In this document: positions 1 to 5,263 of the stretch, one piece after another
How positions within the stretch are numbered: position 1 is the first letter of the stretch
How the letters are laid out: every line of letters starts with the position of its first letter
Assembly: GCA_937958685.1 (NCBI GenBank)
Contig: CALGNF010000020.1
Coordinates: 1-5,263 of the forward strand
From: an uncultured Caryophanales bacterium
GTDB taxonomy: Bacteria > Bacillota_I > Bacilli_A > Izemoplasmatales > Hujiaoplasmataceae
DNA length: 5,263 nucleotides
Direction of reading: 5' to 3'
Made by a program: the position numbers and the translations under genes
The notes under the pieces: model-generated
What the model was told of the DNA's origin: nothing
Databases searched by the model: none
The model's input: the letters and a program-made list of their open reading frames with translations, nothing else

Positions 1-1
1 A

Positions 2-106
2 CTCAGGAAGTACTATCTAATCACCAATGCCGGCAGAAAGAGACTCGAAGAAGCCGCCCATGATTTTCTCGAATTGAAAGAGATTTACGATTTCATTCTC
101 AGATGA
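2..106 (+). CDS. PadR-family transcriptional regulator, C-terminal fragment (5' end outside the window)
   Basis: Frame 2 is open from the window edge to a TGA at 104-106 and encodes 34 residues. It begins LRKYYLITNAGRKRLEEA, which matches the PadR winged-helix wing and the step into the next helix (pattern RKYY-IT--GR--L). The rest, ending in EIYDFIL, would be the start of the C-terminal dimerisation helix and is short. PadR proteins are small cytoplasmic DNA-binding repressors that often control adjacent membrane or transport genes. The neighbour 110 bases downstream encodes a DUF4097 membrane protein, a common PadR partner in Firmicutes, so co-transcription or control of that gene is likely but inferred. 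Only the tail is visible, so the DNA-recognition helix and ligand cannot be assessed. The family call rests on the short wing motif together with the neighbour. Confidence 0.72.
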   Translation, partial: LRKYYLITNAGRKRLEEAAHDFLELKEIYDFILR

Positions 107-216
107 CATGCAGGCACTGACATTCTGACTTGCGCAACCGCATCCAGAAGCATCAATCTACCTTTTTCCATCCAACTACTGGCATAGCCAGCCAGATCAA
201 AACAGGGGGTTCTATT

Positions 217-1104
217 ATGAACAAAGTTATCAAAATCGGTTTGTTTCTCATCATTGTCGGTCTTGTCGCATTCGTTGTCTATTCCGTCTTGGATGAACGC
301 TTTCCCGCCTTCGCGGATGAGGAATTCACGCTTGTCGAGCGCGAATATGCCAAGGACAGATTCACCGACATCGCAACTGATTTGATCAATCAACAGGTCA
401 TCATTCTTCCGAGTGATAACGAAAACATCGTCATCAAGTACTACGATTCGGAGCACCTTTACATCACGGTTGACGAAGGCGATGCTGTGCTGACACTGAC
501 GGGGGTCTCTGAAAGAACATTCTTCGGCTTTTTCACCGGCTGGTCGTACCTAGTCTCTCCGGAATACGCCAGGTTCTACCTGTATTTGCCCGCTGAGACA
601 TATGCTCTCGATCTTACCACGGCGAACGGGAAAATCAGCATGTCAAATTATCTTCACGCCACCACAGTCAAACTGGAATCGTCCAACGGAGATATTGTTC
701 TTGCGGATGTGGATGTTGCGGGACCTATCAGTCTGAGAACCTCAAACGGCAAGATCACCCTCACCAATGTTGAGGCTACCGGCGACTTGACGCTCAAAAC
801 TTCCAACGGGAAAGTCGTTTTGACCGATGTCGTGGCCGAGGACATCGATTGCGAATCTCTCAACGGCAATATCGAGGCTTCCCGGGCTGAATTCGCCGCC
901 CTTGACGCCCGGACATCGAACGGCAGCATCACGATCACCATCGTCGGCGCTTTCGAGGACTTCTACCTGAAGATGATCACCACGAATGGCAAATACTATC
1001 TCAATGGCGAAAGGACGCAGCAAAACGCTTTCAACACAAGCGCTGCGATCCTGGTCGATCTCCAGACAGCAAACGGCAACATCGCCGTAAACTTCACGGA
1101 ATAA
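217..1104 (+). CDS. Membrane-anchored DUF4097 (putative adhesin-like) beta-solenoid protein
   Basis: The protein has 295 residues. ATG 217 is preferred over the upstream TTG at 130 because a G-rich Shine-Dalgarno (GGGGG, 205-209) sits 7 bases before it and the N-terminus is then a clean signal anchor. Lys3 and Lys6 flank or precede a hydrophobic helix at about residues 7-24, and there is no lipobox cysteine. The bulk should therefore lie outside the membrane. Residues 35-128 form a beta-rich lead-in. From about residue 131 an Asn-Gly repeat begins: T-x-NGKIx-hydrophobic units with NG at 137, 157, 177, 197, 216, 235, 257 and 286, a period of about 20 residues typical of the DUF4097 beta-solenoid. 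The molecular function of this family is not established; 'adhesin' is only a database label. The preceding PadR gene suggests envelope-stress or effector-responsive control (inference). The gene ends in a strong intrinsic terminator, so it closes its transcription unit. Confidence 0.85.
   Translation: MNKVIKIGLFLIIVGLVAFVVYSVLDERFPAFADEEFTLVEREYAKDRFTDIATDLINQQVIILPSDNENIVIKYYDSEHLYITVDEGDAVLTLTGVSERTFFGFFTGWSYLVSPEYARFYLYLPAETYALDLTTANGKISMSNYLHATTVKLESSNGDIVLADVDVAGPISLRTSNGKITLTNVEATGDLTLKTSNGKVVLTDVVAEDIDCESLNGNIEASRAEFAALDARTSNGSITITIVGAFEDFYLKMITTNGKYYLNGERTQQNAFNTSAAILVDLQTANGNIAVNFTE
607..1101 (+). repeat. In-gene repeat array coding ~20-residue Asn-Gly beta-solenoid units
   Basis: The first four units are exactly 20 residues (60 bases) apart, with NG at residues 137, 157, 177 and 197. 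Spacing then drifts to 19, 19, 22 and 29 residues. Units 3 and 4 are the most alike (RTSNGKITLTNV and KTSNGKVVLTDV). At DNA level the shared core is a short AACGG around each Asn-Gly, while the bases between have diverged. The array is therefore old and kept by protein structure rather than a fresh tandem duplication. Each unit probably forms one coil of a right-handed beta-helix with the Asn-Gly at a turn (inference). Confidence 0.8.
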
Positions 1105-1109
1105 AAAGT

Positions 1110-1131
1110 GGGGCGCAAGCCCCTTTTTTTT
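1110..1131 (+). terminator. Rho-independent terminator after the DUF4097 gene
   Basis: A 5-bp all-GC stem GGGGC/GCCCC (1110-1114 with 1119-1123) is closed by a GCAA tetraloop of the stable GNRA type and followed by eight T residues (1124-1131). It begins 6 bases after the TAA stop at 1102-1104. An A-run just before the stem (1103-1107) could pair loosely with the T-tract, giving weak termination on the other strand as well. Confidence 0.9.
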
Positions 1132-1140
1132 GCCCTGCGG

Positions 1141-1168
1141 TTGCATTCATTAGGCTTTTAGTTATAAT
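1141..1168 (+). promoter_or_regulatory. Candidate sigma-70/SigA promoter for the esterase gene
   Basis: A perfect -10 box TATAAT lies at 1163-1168. A weak -35 TTGCAT (3 of 6 consensus bases) lies at 1141-1146, with a 16-base spacer. It sits just after a terminator and 37 bases before the chosen ATG, in the only AT-rich stretch of the intergenic region. The predicted transcription start is near 1175. Confidence 0.6.
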
Positions 1169-1194
1169 TAATCTAACTAAGTATGCATAGATGC

Positions 1195-1200
1195 GAGGTG
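1195..1200 (+). promoter_or_regulatory. Ribosome binding site that decides the esterase start
   Basis: GAGGTG at 1195-1200 lies 5 bases before ATG 1206. The alternative ATG at 1191 overlaps this site and has no Shine-Dalgarno of its own (GTATGCATAG precedes it), so translation should start at 1206. Confidence 0.7.
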
Positions 1201-1205
1201 GTACG

Positions 1206-2378
1206 ATGCCGGAATATCGGTGCGGGTGCAGAATCATTGTCGAGGCTTTTGACTGGGGTCCCGCAATCACCGGCGTATGCTTGACTTTTCCGGATGAAGT
1301 TGACCATGTTCCGTTGTCCGCGGACGTGTTTTCGCTTATTATCAAGAAGCGCAACACCCGTTACCGCGTCATGATCGCAAGCGTTGTCACAAAAATCAGG
1401 GAAGTTCAGCTTAAATTGGCCAGCCATCCCGACTATCATCATCTATCCCCGTTTGTTTACGACCAAGAGACGCATCACGACCGTCTTGCCGATAAGATCG
1501 AACTGCTTGTCCAGATCAACAAGCCGTTTACAATCGGTGGCGTGGTGTTCTCGGAAGAACTTCCTCTTGGTGAGGTCAGACTCGAAATCCCAGCCCTTGA
1601 TGGTTATGGTTTTGGAGAGTATCGTTTCGACCAACGACTAGCCATCAATTACGGTCTCTTCGAACCACAAGCCAGCAACCGCAAGTTACCGCTTGTAATA
1701 TGGTTGCATGGCGCCAAAGAAGGGGGTACCGATCCGAGAATCCCTATCTTGGGTAACCCGGTTTCTTATCTGACGGGGACAAAATACCAAGAATTGTTCC
1801 AAGGCTTCTACGTACTGGTGCCCCAAGCAAAAACGATGTGGATGGACGATGGATCCGGGATGTACACGAAAACCGGAACGTCCATGTATCTCAAGGCGCT
1901 CAGGAGTCTGATTGAAAAGATTATCGATGATCATCCCGGCATTGACAGATACCGGGTGTATCTCGGCGGCTGTTCCAATGGTGGGTTCATGACCATCAAG
2001 CTATTGGCTCAAGACCCCCGATTGATCGCAGCGGCGTTTCCCGCTTCGGAAGCGTGCCTCGACGAGTGGCTTTCCGATCAAGACATCGCCAATCTGAAAC
2101 AAGTTCCCCTATGGTTCTTCGCCTGCAGGAACGATACCGTCATCTCCCCGGAACTCTGCAGTTTGAAAACCTACCAGCGTTTGTTGGCCGCTGAAAGCAA
2201 AACCTGCCTGCTGACCTTGACCGAGGAGATTCGCGATGCCAGCGGGCTTTATCAGAACCATGACGGCAGCCCGTATCTGTATGATGCTCATTGGTCATGG
2301 CTGATTCCGCTCAACGATACGGCAAGTCACGGCGACCGGTCCTTCATGGAGTGGCTCTTCAGCAATCGTAGACCGTGA
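1206..2378 (+). CDS. Alpha/beta-hydrolase esterase with N-terminal Ig-like domain (PHB-depolymerase/EstA-like)
   Basis: The protein has 390 residues. Residues 1-130 resemble the Ig-like N-terminal domain of Thermotoga EstA-type esterases, with the pattern EAFDWGPAITGVCLTF at 13-28. Residues 140-390 are an alpha/beta-hydrolase. The strand and oxyanion-hole segment is LPLVIWLHGAKEGG (161-174). The nucleophile elbow GGCSNGG gives Ser257 in a G-x-S-x-G motif. Asp310 in CRNDTVISPE and His362 in DAHWSW complete the likely catalytic triad. The family hydrolyses carboxylic esters, and some members act on polyhydroxyalkanoate or aryl and feruloyl esters. The substrate cannot be read from this sequence. 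There is no signal peptide, so the enzyme is probably cytoplasmic. The C-terminus (FSNRRP) has no encapsulin cargo tag, so it does not look like nanocompartment cargo. It has its own promoter candidate, and no clear terminator follows the TGA stop. Confidence 0.85.
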   Translation: MPEYRCGCRIIVEAFDWGPAITGVCLTFPDEVDHVPLSADVFSLIIKKRNTRYRVMIASVVTKIREVQLKLASHPDYHHLSPFVYDQETHHDRLADKIELLVQINKPFTIGGVVFSEELPLGEVRLEIPALDGYGFGEYRFDQRLAINYGLFEPQASNRKLPLVIWLHGAKEGGTDPRIPILGNPVSYLTGTKYQELFQGFYVLVPQAKTMWMDDGSGMYTKTGTSMYLKALRSLIEKIIDDHPGIDRYRVYLGGCSNGGFMTIKLLAQDPRLIAAAFPASEACLDEWLSDQDIANLKQVPLWFFACRNDTVISPELCSLKTYQRLLAAESKTCLLTLTEEIRDASGLYQNHDGSPYLYDAHWSWLIPLNDTASHGDRSFMEWLFSNRRP

Positions 2379-2395
2379 CGACCAAGACAGAATCT

Positions 2396-2424
2396 TTGAG
2401 TTTGGTCATCAAATATGATATAAT
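2396..2424 (+). promoter_or_regulatory. Extended -10 SigA-type promoter of the EncFtn-encapsulin operon
   Basis: TTGAGT (2396-2401) and TATAAT (2419-2424) are separated by 17 bases. A TG dinucleotide at 2416-2417 makes an extended -10 (TGnTATAAT). This is the best promoter in the window. Transcription should start near 2430, leaving a leader of about 36 bases before the EncFtn ATG. Confidence 0.8.
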
Positions 2425-2451
2425 TATCTAAGAATAACATCCACATATCAT
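2415..2451 (+). promoter_or_regulatory. Possible operator: inverted repeat spanning the -10 and leader of the encapsulin operon
   Basis: ATGATAT (2415-2421) is the exact reverse complement of ATATCAT (2445-2451), separated by 23 bases. An 8-base palindrome ATAATTAT (2420-2427) overlaps the -10 box. The location suits a repressor such as a Fur- or PerR-type metal or peroxide sensor. However, the sequence only partly fits a PerR box, and AT-rich promoters give such symmetry by chance. Weak candidate. Confidence 0.25.
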
Positions 2452-2454
2452 TTC

Positions 2455-2461
2455 AAGGAGG
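2455..2461 (+). promoter_or_regulatory. Strong Shine-Dalgarno for EncFtn
   Basis: A consensus AAGGAGG lies 5 bases before ATG 2467. The start is further supported by the protein's N-terminus, which lines up with other EncFtn proteins. Confidence 0.85.
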
Positions 2462-2466
2462 CGTTT

Positions 2467-2805
2467 ATGAACCAATATCACGAACAGATTGACTTGCTCA
2501 GTGAAGAAACGAAGAACATCACTAGAGCGATCCGCAGTCTGATCGAAGAGTTTGAAGCAGTCGATTGGTACAATCAAAGGGTCAATGCGACGAAGGATGC
2601 CGAATTGCGGGAAATTCTGGCCCACAATCGTGACGAGGAACTCGAACACGCGGTAATGACACTCGAGTATCTCAGACGGAAGCTGCCGATGCTCGACAAG
2701 GAACTTCGCGACAATTTATTCAAAGAAGGTCCGATCACCGGTGATCACGCCGGTGGCGAAGACCAACCCGCAAGCACGCCGCTCAATGTCGGCAGTTTGA
2801 AATAA
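2467..2805 (+). CDS. Encapsulated ferritin (EncFtn), encapsulin cargo ferroxidase
   Basis: The protein has 112 residues. It is a short two-helix ferritin-like protein that, by family knowledge, makes a ring of dimers with ferroxidase centres at the dimer interface. It oxidises Fe(II) for storage inside an encapsulin shell. The metal-site pattern is present: Glu27, Glu28 and Glu30 followed by Trp34-Tyr35 in the first helix, then Glu58 and His61 in DEELEH of the second. These correspond to Glu31/32/34, Trp38-Tyr39, Glu62 and His65 of Rhodospirillum rubrum EncFtn. The family block NLFKEGPI (83-90) ends the fold. A flexible acidic and Pro-rich linker (about 91-105) then leads to the C-terminal cargo-loading peptide LNVGSLK (106-112), which docks on the inner shell wall. 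The shell gene follows directly, its Shine-Dalgarno overlapping this stop codon. Unusual point: Asn107 replaces the common Thr of the LTVGSL tag. Family assignment is firm. Confidence 0.95.
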   Translation: MNQYHEQIDLLSEETKNITRAIRSLIEEFEAVDWYNQRVNATKDAELREILAHNRDEELEHAVMTLEYLRRKLPMLDKELRDNLFKEGPITGDHAGGEDQPASTPLNVGSLK

Positions 2806-2810
2806 GGAGG
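2804..2810 (+). promoter_or_regulatory. Ribosome binding site that decides the encapsulin start
   Basis: AAGGAGG overlaps the EncFtn stop codon TAA (2803-2805). ATG 2813 would be only 2 bases downstream, too close. ATG 2819 is 8 bases downstream, and from there the protein begins MDLFKQALAPI, the usual family 1 encapsulin N-terminus. The overlap suggests translational coupling of cargo and shell. Confidence 0.8.
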
Positions 2811-2818
2811 ACATGAAA

Positions 2819-3613
2819 ATGGACCTGTTCAAACAAGCGCTCGCTCCCATCCCCCGTGAAGCGTGGAAGGAAATCAATGGCCGGGCGGAAGCTGTAATCA
2901 AATCCGTACTTTCCGCGAGAAAAGCCCTACGTGTCATCGGGCCTTTGGGGTTGGAGAACACGGCTGTTTCCACCGGCAGAATGCATCTTTTGAAAAACGA
3001 GACGGATCAATCTGTCAAATCGGGATTATACGAGAATCTGAGTCTCATGGAATCACGGGTCGATTTTGAACTTAACCGCTGGGAACTCGACAACATTCTC
3101 CGCGGCACCAGAGATGTCGATTTCGATCAACTCGACCAGGCAGCCCTAAAACTTGCCGAATTCGAGGAGAAAACCATCTTCTACGGTCACAAAGAGGCCA
3201 AAATTCCCGGTCTGCTCGCCGAGGCTGCCCAGACAATCGATTTGGGAAGCGAATCCCAGGCTATCGTCGAAGGGATCGCACAGGCGGTGATCAAACTGGA
3301 AGGTGGTTTTGCCAAAAAGCCATTCGTTCTGCTGGTATCGCCAAAATTGATGATGGCTCTCAACAAGATCCATGGAGCCAAGATCCTCCGTGAGATTATC
3401 GAGAACATCATCGGCGGCAAGGTCATTCTCGCCAAGGGCTTGGATGGCGCCTTGCTGATGCCGAGCGATCACGAAGACCTGGAATTGCGGATCGGCCAAG
3501 ATTATACGATTGGCTACCAAGACCATGACAGTCAATCCGTGCATTTGTTCATCATGATTTCTTTCCTACCCCGAGTCATTGACAAAAACCTGTTGATTAG
3601 GTTGAAATATTAA
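2819..3613 (+). CDS. Family 1 encapsulin nanocompartment shell protein (HK97 fold)
   Basis: The protein has 264 residues, the same size class as the Thermotoga maritima shell protein. Recognisable family blocks in order: MDLFKQALAPIPREAWKEI (1-19), the N-terminal helix that helps form the cargo-docking site; ARKALRVIGPLGLE (33-46); ELNRWELDNILRG (84-96); LAEFEEKTIFYGHKEAKIPGL (112-132, E-loop region); PFVLLVSPKL (168-177, P-domain); GGKVILAKGLDGALLMP (199-215); and RIGQDYTIGYQDHDSQSVHLF (224-244). By family knowledge it self-assembles into a hollow icosahedral shell that takes up cargo through a C-terminal peptide. Trp88 aligns with the Trp near position 87 of the T. maritima protein, reported at its flavin site. 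The adjacent EncFtn makes this an iron-storage compartment. Oddity: the near C-terminal block, usually TESFTFRV, reads MISFLPRV (247-254). No frameshift is evident, since sequence on both sides stays family-like. Confidence 0.95.
   Translation: MDLFKQALAPIPREAWKEINGRAEAVIKSVLSARKALRVIGPLGLENTAVSTGRMHLLKNETDQSVKSGLYENLSLMESRVDFELNRWELDNILRGTRDVDFDQLDQAALKLAEFEEKTIFYGHKEAKIPGLLAEAAQTIDLGSESQAIVEGIAQAVIKLEGGFAKKPFVLLVSPKLMMALNKIHGAKILREIIENIIGGKVILAKGLDGALLMPSDHEDLELRIGQDYTIGYQDHDSQSVHLFIMISFLPRVIDKNLLIRLKY
3579..3608 (+). promoter_or_regulatory. Possible promoter for the nucleotidase gene, inside the encapsulin 3' end
   Basis: A perfect -35 TTGACA lies at 3579-3584. After an 18-base spacer comes TGAAAT (3603-3608), which matches the -10 consensus at 4 of 6 positions. 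Transcription would start near 3615, just before the hairpin at 3622-3649. The -10 is weak and the site lies in coding sequence, so this is tentative. Confidence 0.35.
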
Positions 3614-3621
3614 GTATGACC

Positions 3622-3649
3622 GGCGCTTTCCCGTTCTCGGGGGAGCGCC
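3622..3649 (+). terminator. Strong hairpin after encapsulin, without U-tract (attenuator or mRNA-stabilising stem)
   Basis: Arms 3622-3632 and 3639-3649 pair over 11 bp (nine Watson-Crick pairs plus two G-U in the RNA) around the loop GTTCTC. It starts 8 bases after the encapsulin TAA. The following bases (CCTCGTTCAT) contain no run of T, so it is not a standard intrinsic terminator. It could be a partial attenuator, a 3' stability stem for the encapsulin mRNA, or a leader structure for the nucleotidase. Confidence 0.6.
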
Positions 3650-3661
3650 CCTCGTTCATAT

Positions 3662-3665
3662 GGAG
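3662..3665 (+). promoter_or_regulatory. Ribosome binding site that decides the nucleotidase start
   Basis: GGAG at 3662-3665 overlaps the first possible ATG (3660), is 3 bases from ATG 3669, and is 9 bases from ATG 3675. Only 3675 has workable spacing, and its product starts MDDRTLRFRILATSDLHGH, immediately before the first catalytic motif. Confidence 0.6.
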
Positions 3666-3674
3666 ATAATGCCC

Positions 3675-5215
3675 ATGGATGATCGGACTCTACGCTTTCG
3701 GATCTTGGCAACCAGTGACCTTCACGGTCACATTTTGCCAGTTGATTACGCAACCGGCGTCCCCGCAATGACTGGTTTGGCAACGCTGGCCAGAAAAATC
3801 AGAGGTCTGAAAGACGATCATAGCGTCTTGATCGATCTTGGCGACGCACTTCAGGGAAGCCCCCTGATGAGTTTCCACGAGGCCAACCGCAAGCATTACC
3901 CCAATCCGTTGGCTCAAGTCATGAATTATCTTGATTATGACTATTTTGTTCCTGGCAACCACGACTTCAATTTCGGCAAAGACTACCTGTTCGCGTTTCA
4001 GGACGCTCTCACCGCCAAAACCTTGTGCGCCAACATCTTGCACGCCGATCAGCAACAACCGATTGGATCAGAGTATGAGGTAGTGCAACTAAGCGGAGGT
4101 CCGAAAATCGCCATCATCGGCATCACGACCCACTACATTCCCGTATGGGAACGCAAACGCAATATCGCCGGACTCAGCTTTCTGGATGCGTTTTCCGAGA
4201 CGAAGCGACTTGTCGCGGAGCTTCGCTCCCGCGAGCAACCAGATCTGCTTGTCGTCGCCTATCACGGCGGCTTCGAGAGGGATCTCGATACCTTCGCGCC
4301 CTATATCGACGACACCGGCGAGAACCAAGGGGCGAAGATGTTGCAGGAGATCCCGGGAATCGACATCTTGCTCACATCGCATCAACACCGGCTGATCGCC
4401 CGTAAAGTCAACGATACGATGGTTGTCCAATCAGGCGCCAACGGCAACTGGTTTGCCCAGATCGACTGTCATTTTCAAAGGATTGACCTTCGCTGGCAAC
4501 TTGAAGACATCACCGCAGAACTCCACGACGCCAAGAACGAGACCCCCGACACAAACATCACGGAAATGCTGGCAAAGATCGCCTTGGCGACGGAAGTCTT
4601 TCTTGACGAGCCGATTGGAACCGTCCCCAAAGATGACATGCGGATCACTGACGGTTTCCTTGCCCGGTTGCAAAAGCACAAAATCATCACCTTGATCAAC
4701 AAGGTGCAAATGGAAAAAACAAAAGCCATGATCAGCGCCGCGTCGCTGGGCAACTCCGTCACCGGTTTTTCACGGGTTATCACAACCAGAAATGTAATGA
4801 GCACATACGTGTTCCCCAACACTTTGGTTGTTGTGGAAATCGATGGAAAACGGCTAAAACAGGCGCTTGAAAAGAACGCCGAGTACTTTGTGGTTGTCGA
4901 CGGGAAATTGGAATCCAATCCAAGGTTCTCCTTTCCCAAGGTCGAGCACTACAACTATGACATGTTTGATGGCATCGAATATACGATCGACGCCTCCCGC
5001 GCCTTTGGCGATCGTATCATAAGGCTTAACTATCAGGGCAAGGTGGTGCAGGACGAAGATATTTTCACACTGGCACTCAACAACTACCGTGCCTCGGGCG
5101 GTGGCGAGTTCTCGATGTATCGGGGGTTGAAGGTCGTCAAGGAGATCAATATGGACATCGCCGAACTGCTGACAGAGTACATCCGCAAAAACAAAAGGAT
5201 CATCGTGAAAGACCC
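3675..5215 (+). CDS. Metallophosphatase / 5'-nucleotidase (UshA/CpdB type), 3' end missing
   Basis: 513 complete residues are visible. The N-terminal calcineurin-like phosphoesterase domain has all metal-site motifs: Asp15 and His17 in SDLHGH; GDALQGS with Asp57; GNHD (94-97) with Asn95 and His96; His197 in AYHGG; His236 and His238 in SHQH, where Ser replaces the usual Gly. The C-terminal 5_nucleotid_C domain is marked by SLGNSVTGF (357-365), YVFPNTLVVVEIDGKRLKQ (378-396), NYDMFDGIEYTIDAS (427-441) and NNYRASGGGEF (469-479), the substrate-binding region. Family enzymes release phosphate from nucleotides or open 2',3'-cyclic nucleotides; exact substrate unknown. There is no signal peptide or anchor, unlike many relatives, so it is probably cytoplasmic. 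The reading frame runs on to TAG 5235-5237, but everything from 5216 is sequencing adapter, so that stop and the terminal residues DRKSVV are false. By comparison with family length only a few to a few tens of residues are lost. Confidence 0.9.
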
Positions 5216-5263
5216 AGATCGGAAGAGCGTCGTGTAGGGAAAGAGTGTAGATCTCGGGGGTCG
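5216..5263. other. Illumina TruSeq adapter contamination at contig end
   Basis: The final 48 bases, starting AGATCGGAAGAGCGTCGTGT, match the reverse complement of the TruSeq universal adapter at 47 of 48 positions; the one difference is G instead of T at 5258. It is assembly or trimming carry-over, not genomic DNA. It supplies a false in-frame TAG to the nucleotidase gene. Confidence 0.97.

Noticed and set aside
130..216. Upstream TTG extension of the DUF4097 gene
   Set aside because: The extra 29 residues are polar, have no Shine-Dalgarno before the TTG, and would bury the signal anchor. ATG 217 has a G-rich site at proper spacing.
107..216. Small hairpin CTGGC-ATA-GCCAG (179-191) and a possible promoter between the PadR and DUF4097 genes
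   Set aside because: The stem is only 5 bp with a 3-base loop, and no -35/-10 pair of acceptable quality is present. The two genes are more simply read as one transcript. Nothing else is seen in this gap.
2379..2395. Terminator after the esterase
   Set aside because: No stable stem followed by T residues is visible between the TGA and the next promoter, so none is called. Read-through into the encapsulin operon remains possible.
3146..3544. Long open frame on the minus strand within the encapsulin gene (and similar ones at 742-1146 and 4475-4939)
   Set aside because: They lie wholly or largely opposite well-supported genes, show no recognisable family sequence and have no ribosome binding sites of note. 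They are by-products of codon bias.
4145..4405. Plus-strand alternative frame rich in Arg and Ser inside the nucleotidase gene
   Set aside because: Low-complexity Arg/Ser translation in the wrong frame of a gene with intact catalytic motifs. Not coding.
1..5263. CRISPR array, tRNA/rRNA, insertion sequence or attachment site
   Set aside because: No spaced direct repeats with unique spacers, no tRNA-like cloverleaf or TTC-type arm, no transposase frame and no terminal inverted repeats were seen. The only repeats are the protein-coding solenoid units.

Overview
The window is bacterial and looks like the end of a metagenomic or draft-genome contig. It is densely coded and almost everything lies on the + strand. 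Strong AAGGAGG ribosome binding sites, AT-rich TATAAT promoters in a background of roughly even GC, and a PadR/DUF4097 gene pair together suggest a Bacillota-like (Firmicutes or related) organism. This is an inference, not an identification. TGA closes two of the genes and tryptophan is TGG, so the standard bacterial code applies and a UGA-Trp mycoplasma is excluded.

Layout: (1) 2-106, the C-terminal end of a PadR-family regulator. (2) 217-1104, a membrane-anchored DUF4097 beta-solenoid protein, closed by a clear intrinsic terminator at 1110-1131. (3) 1206-2378, an alpha/beta-hydrolase esterase with an N-terminal Ig-like domain, with its own candidate promoter. (4) 2467-2805 and 2819-3613, a promoter-driven two-gene nanocompartment operon: an encapsulated ferritin (EncFtn) carrying a C-terminal cargo-loading peptide, then the family 1 encapsulin shell protein. 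(5) 3675 to the contig end, a metallophosphatase/5'-nucleotidase (UshA/CpdB type) that is cut off at its extreme 3' end.

The best-defined system is the EncFtn-encapsulin pair. EncFtn oxidises Fe(II) and is tethered by its tail inside the HK97-fold shell, which stores the iron mineral. This is a known class of system. Here the cargo tag reads LNVGSLK rather than the usual LTVGSL-, and a normally conserved block near the shell C-terminus is altered. An extended -10 promoter with nearby symmetric sequence precedes the operon. A strong hairpin without a U-tract separates it from the nucleotidase, which may have its own promoter in the end of the shell gene.

The last 48 bases (5216-5263) are not genomic. 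They match the reverse complement of the Illumina TruSeq universal adapter with one mismatch. The apparent stop codon of the nucleotidase and its last residues are therefore artefacts, and the true 3' end of that gene is missing.
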